Notes under the pieces: generated by a model
What the model saw: the letters and a program-made list of their open reading frames with translations, nothing else
Databases searched by the model: none
What the model was told of the DNA's origin: nothing
Part shown: piece after piece, positions 60,911-64,000 of the stretch
Numbering within the stretch: the first letter of the stretch is position 1
Layout of the letters: each line of letters opens with the position of its first letter
Origin: Megalonaias nervosa
Lineage: Eukaryota; Mollusca; Bivalvia; Unionida; Unionidae
Assembly (NCBI GenBank): GCA_016617855.1
Contig: JAECUM010009759.1
Span: 41,368-105,367 of the forward strand
Length of the DNA stretch: 64,000 nt
Reading direction: 5' to 3'
Made by a program: the position numbers and the translations under genes

Positions 60911-63085
60911 TACATCTGTTATATAGTATTTTTCCCATGATATGACTGGGACTTGGGTGGGGTCATCCTTATAAATTTTAAATTTAACAAGAATTAGGGA
61001 GTATGTTTATTATCAAAGAAAGATATCCATGTTGAATACTTGCCAATCTTTTTCAAAACGGGGGTGGGGGGGTGGACTTATCAGCACTGGGATTGTCAGG
61101 GAATAAGCATGACATCTGCTGACAGTATACCAATTACATAATTGTCAGGGAATAAGTGTGATATCTGCTGACACTAAATGAATTAGAAATTATTTTGTAA
61201 TGATCATTATCCTCCTCCTGTCACTAATGCAATACAACAATCATGGGAAAATTACGATATTTTAACAATATAACAATGTAATATATTGCCAATATAACAA
61301 TGATGAAAAAATTTTAGGGGATGATAAGAAGCCTTCTATGACTGAGCTGGGAAAATGTCAACCATAACCTGCCTAGTTCACTACAACTGTAGCTAGACAT
61401 ATTGCATAGTGATTATGCTCCAAGTACACCAAGAAAAAGGTTTGTTAGCCATCATTCACAGCCTGTAGGAAAACAAGGAGAGATAACTTACTTCCAGCTC
61501 AATTATGCAGACAAAAATAAACGAAATGTGGTTCTGGTTACATAAAAAAATTGGGTCCTTAGGTCAGCAAAAGGGGGGGGGAATAGATTTAAATGAAGCA
61601 TAAACAAGAAATACGTGTCATTCTTGTCCTGAATTTATCTTCGATAATAGTTATATCCCTTTGTTACTTTTTTTCTCCAGAATTTTCTTTTTTTCTAATC
61701 CCCCACTCCTCCAAAAACTGAAGGGTCAGCAGGAAAAATAGTGTTGGTTGGTTAACTAGAACCACACATACTTTTTTATTTGGCCTTATCTATTCCTCTG
61801 ACCAATGCTTATATTAGCTTTTAGATTAGCACCTCCTGACAACTGGAACACCCTACCTCTGGACAACACTGGCTCCCTTGTAAATACAAACAATTAATTC
61901 AAATCATACACACCCAATACAAAACAATACTATGATGTAACAATTAAAACAGCAAATAACTCTTTAAACAAATTACATGTCCCAATTCCATGATATATAC
62001 ATCCTAAATAATGACCTGCAGATTTCCACTGCCTGGTGGCTTCAAACTATGCAAGAGAATGTGTGAAAGATGTTGCTATCATATTAACACATGCAGTGTT
62101 ATTATTTCAGTTCGCTTACCGGGTTGAGTAACTGGAGAAAAAATGGGTATCCAAAACATTTTAAAAAATTACATTCTGATTAGTAATTTAACCAAGAGAG
62201 TAACTCTGCTGAGTGATCCAGCCAGAAAGGGGCATCAATCTTACCAAAGTTCACTAACTTTAAAGATGACTTCACTTGTTCTTTCTGACAACTTTCTAAA
62301 TAAAACAAAATTAATGGAAGTAAAATCCTTACAATTTCACAACAGTTGTTTGCAGGATTTATGTCTATGGCAAAACCATGCAGAATGATAAATGTCAACT
62401 ATCCCTGCTTGAAAATCAGATATGAAAGTTCTAAGCTGAGCCATTGAAATAGAAGATGGACACTATGCAGCAAACAACAACTCTACCAAAAAACATTTTG
62501 TAATTTCTTTACAAAATCAACACTATCACTGTTAATCACTACCTGACATATTACCTGACACACTGTCCTGCAGTCAACCTCATTTGATCTGGAATGAATA
62601 ATTAATGACAAGCTGTGTATGTACTTGGTGAGTACAATCATAAATATGATAGAAATGACACAGATCCATTTCCACCGATATTTCATCAGTTGCCACAAAG
62701 CTGGAGATAAAATACACCCATTATGAATAAAAGTCATGTCACTTACTCCTTAAATTCTTCTTTGATTATGGTATATTATAATTTTTAAATTTTGATTAAA
62801 GATTACAAAGAGTATGTATTGTGCAAGGCAAGTGCCAATTATCATCCAGTACAACCTTCCCTGTTCATCATCAATAACAATGGCACCCAACCTATCTTTT
62901 TTGTTTGCTACATCTTCAAGAAAAACTTGAACAAGTCTATAGGTTTATATCATTTTTGAAGATCAGTCAAACCTGTCAATAGTTGCCACCCTTAAGAGAA
63001 AGTCAAGCTGGACTTTGTACACTGGTGACTGACTATGCTGGATCATCTGTAAAACTTGTTTTGTTCTTTTTTTAAACAGATACTA
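60911..63085. other. Intron sequence, mostly unique
   Basis: A two-copy 'attgtcagggaataag' 'tgacatctgctgaca' repeat lies at 61090-61175, and poly-G runs at 61062 and 61571. No FHOD N-terminal exon is recognised on the minus strand. Confidence 0.45.
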
Positions 63086-63091
63086 TACTAC

Positions 63092-63156
<65 letters not shown>

Positions 63157-63160
63157 TTAG
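63086..63160. repeat. (ATT)n microsatellite
   Basis: About 24 trinucleotide copies, one with an extra T run. Confidence 0.97.
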
Positions 63161-64000
63161 AGATACAATTTAGTATACTGTCAATAAAATCATGAACTAC
63201 AAGTATATGTTGCTCCCTCCCAACTTTTTATGTTCCACACAAGATTACTGTTCTAAGCTCACTTTAATCCATCCTAAAAATGAAATCATCCTGGACTCCA
63301 ACAAAAAACATAATCACTAATCTTACAATTTTATGTGTACCATGATAAAAAAAAACACTACTGAGAGCATACTTGTGACCGTGAAATAGAAGACGGACTC
63401 ATAATTTGGCCAACTTGTTTAATTAGATATTAAAACAGCTGTGCACACTCCAAACAATATCTGAGTTGCTAAATGCTGTGACTTAGCTCAATGTCACAAT
63501 TGTTAGCAAGTTTTGTAAGCTGTTATGAATCTATGGTCTTAAACTAAGCAACACGAAAGAATGAAAACCAATAACTTTTGTAAAACTTCAACAAATAATT
63601 TATTTCCACAGAATACAAAGTGAAAATTTAAAAAGAATTTTGAGTATTATGAATTAAATTCCAACAGTCTCACTGAATTCCAGTGCTGTTCCAAATAAAT
63701 TCCATTACCGAATGTGTTGGTGTGTCTGTAGGCTTAATGTGCTAATGTGCCAAAGGTCTAGAGTATGGCAATGTGTTAACAGTCTTTGATGTATCACAAT
63801 ATTATAATCCAAAATGTTCTCATCTGAATTCACTACAATTCCAAATTAATGTTTCTGTCCCAGAATATAACTGAACAATTTGTAATCCCAGTGACTAATA
63901 ATTTGAATAAATAATTCCACCCAAACAAAAACCTGAACACCACAATAAGACTGATTCTGCTTCAGATGTTAAGGCAAGAATGAGTAAATTTTCAAGTAAA
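63161..64000. other. Intron or intergenic sequence without recognisable features
   Basis: AT-rich unique sequence to the window end. No exon is recognised. Confidence 0.4.

Noticed and set aside
61492..61533. Possible minus-strand 42-bp exon with donor gtaagttatc
   Set aside because: The encoded peptide (NHISFIFVCIIELE) does not match FHOD and the end phase does not fit the next exon, which needs a phase-1 junction.
62120..62131. 12-bp minus-strand microexon with good-looking acceptor ttttttctccag and donor gtaagcg
   Set aside because: Twelve bases encode only LLNP. There is no way to support it without transcript evidence, and the phase would not fit by itself.

Overview
This is a eukaryotic, AT-rich, intron-dominated window, most probably from a mollusc or another lophotrochozoan. 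No prokaryotic-style gene is present. The organism call rests on (i) GT-AG introns of 3.5 to more than 25 kb, (ii) tRNA-derived SINEs, one of which has the layout of a SINE I remember as common in mollusc genomes, (iii) degenerate CR1/Jockey-like LINE pieces, and (iv) very abundant minisatellites. No database was searched.

The only protein-coding gene I can support is on the minus strand. Five consecutive exons (38942-39009, 26992-27097, 21692-21786, 9491-9602, 5933-6027) join in frame with matching intron phases. They encode 158 full residues of the FH3/DID armadillo region of an FHOD-family formin, an actin nucleator/bundler activated by Rho-family GTPases and ROCK. The N-terminal GTPase-binding region must lie beyond 39009, in part beyond the window. 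The remaining FH3, FH1, FH2 and DAD regions lie below position 1. All other sequence is intron of this gene, as far as I can tell.

The introns hold three classes of sequence. First, about 30 tandem arrays with unit lengths of 18 to about 150 bp cover roughly a third of the window by hand tally. The largest is a 3.7 kb array of a 56/59-bp unit at 29.9-33.6 kb. The cleanest is a 61-bp unit repeated exactly 14 times at 40717-41570. Long ORFs in these arrays are artefacts of unit lengths divisible by three. Second, there are transposable elements: four copies of one tRNA-derived SINE family (one split by an about 0.5 kb imperfect-palindrome insertion, one with a clean 12-bp target duplication), two further SINE types, a Tc1/mariner-pogo-like 1.4 kb element, a pogo-like 2.0 kb element, a degenerate LINE ORF1 with a CCHC knuckle, and LINE ORF2 fragments. 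Third, there is unremarkable AT-rich intron.

The most interesting observations concern where the minisatellites come from. The 51-bp array at 20.4-21.3 kb contains a segment matching 24 of 26 bases (18 in a row) of the FHOD exon lying 0.4 kb away, so the exon may have seeded it. The two 39-bp arrays at 24.3-25.7 kb and 46.9-47.3 kb appear to have grown from the same dispersed repeat, unexpanded copies of which lie beside each. A cryptic, much-decayed ~150-bp tandem array lies at 22.1-23.0 kb.
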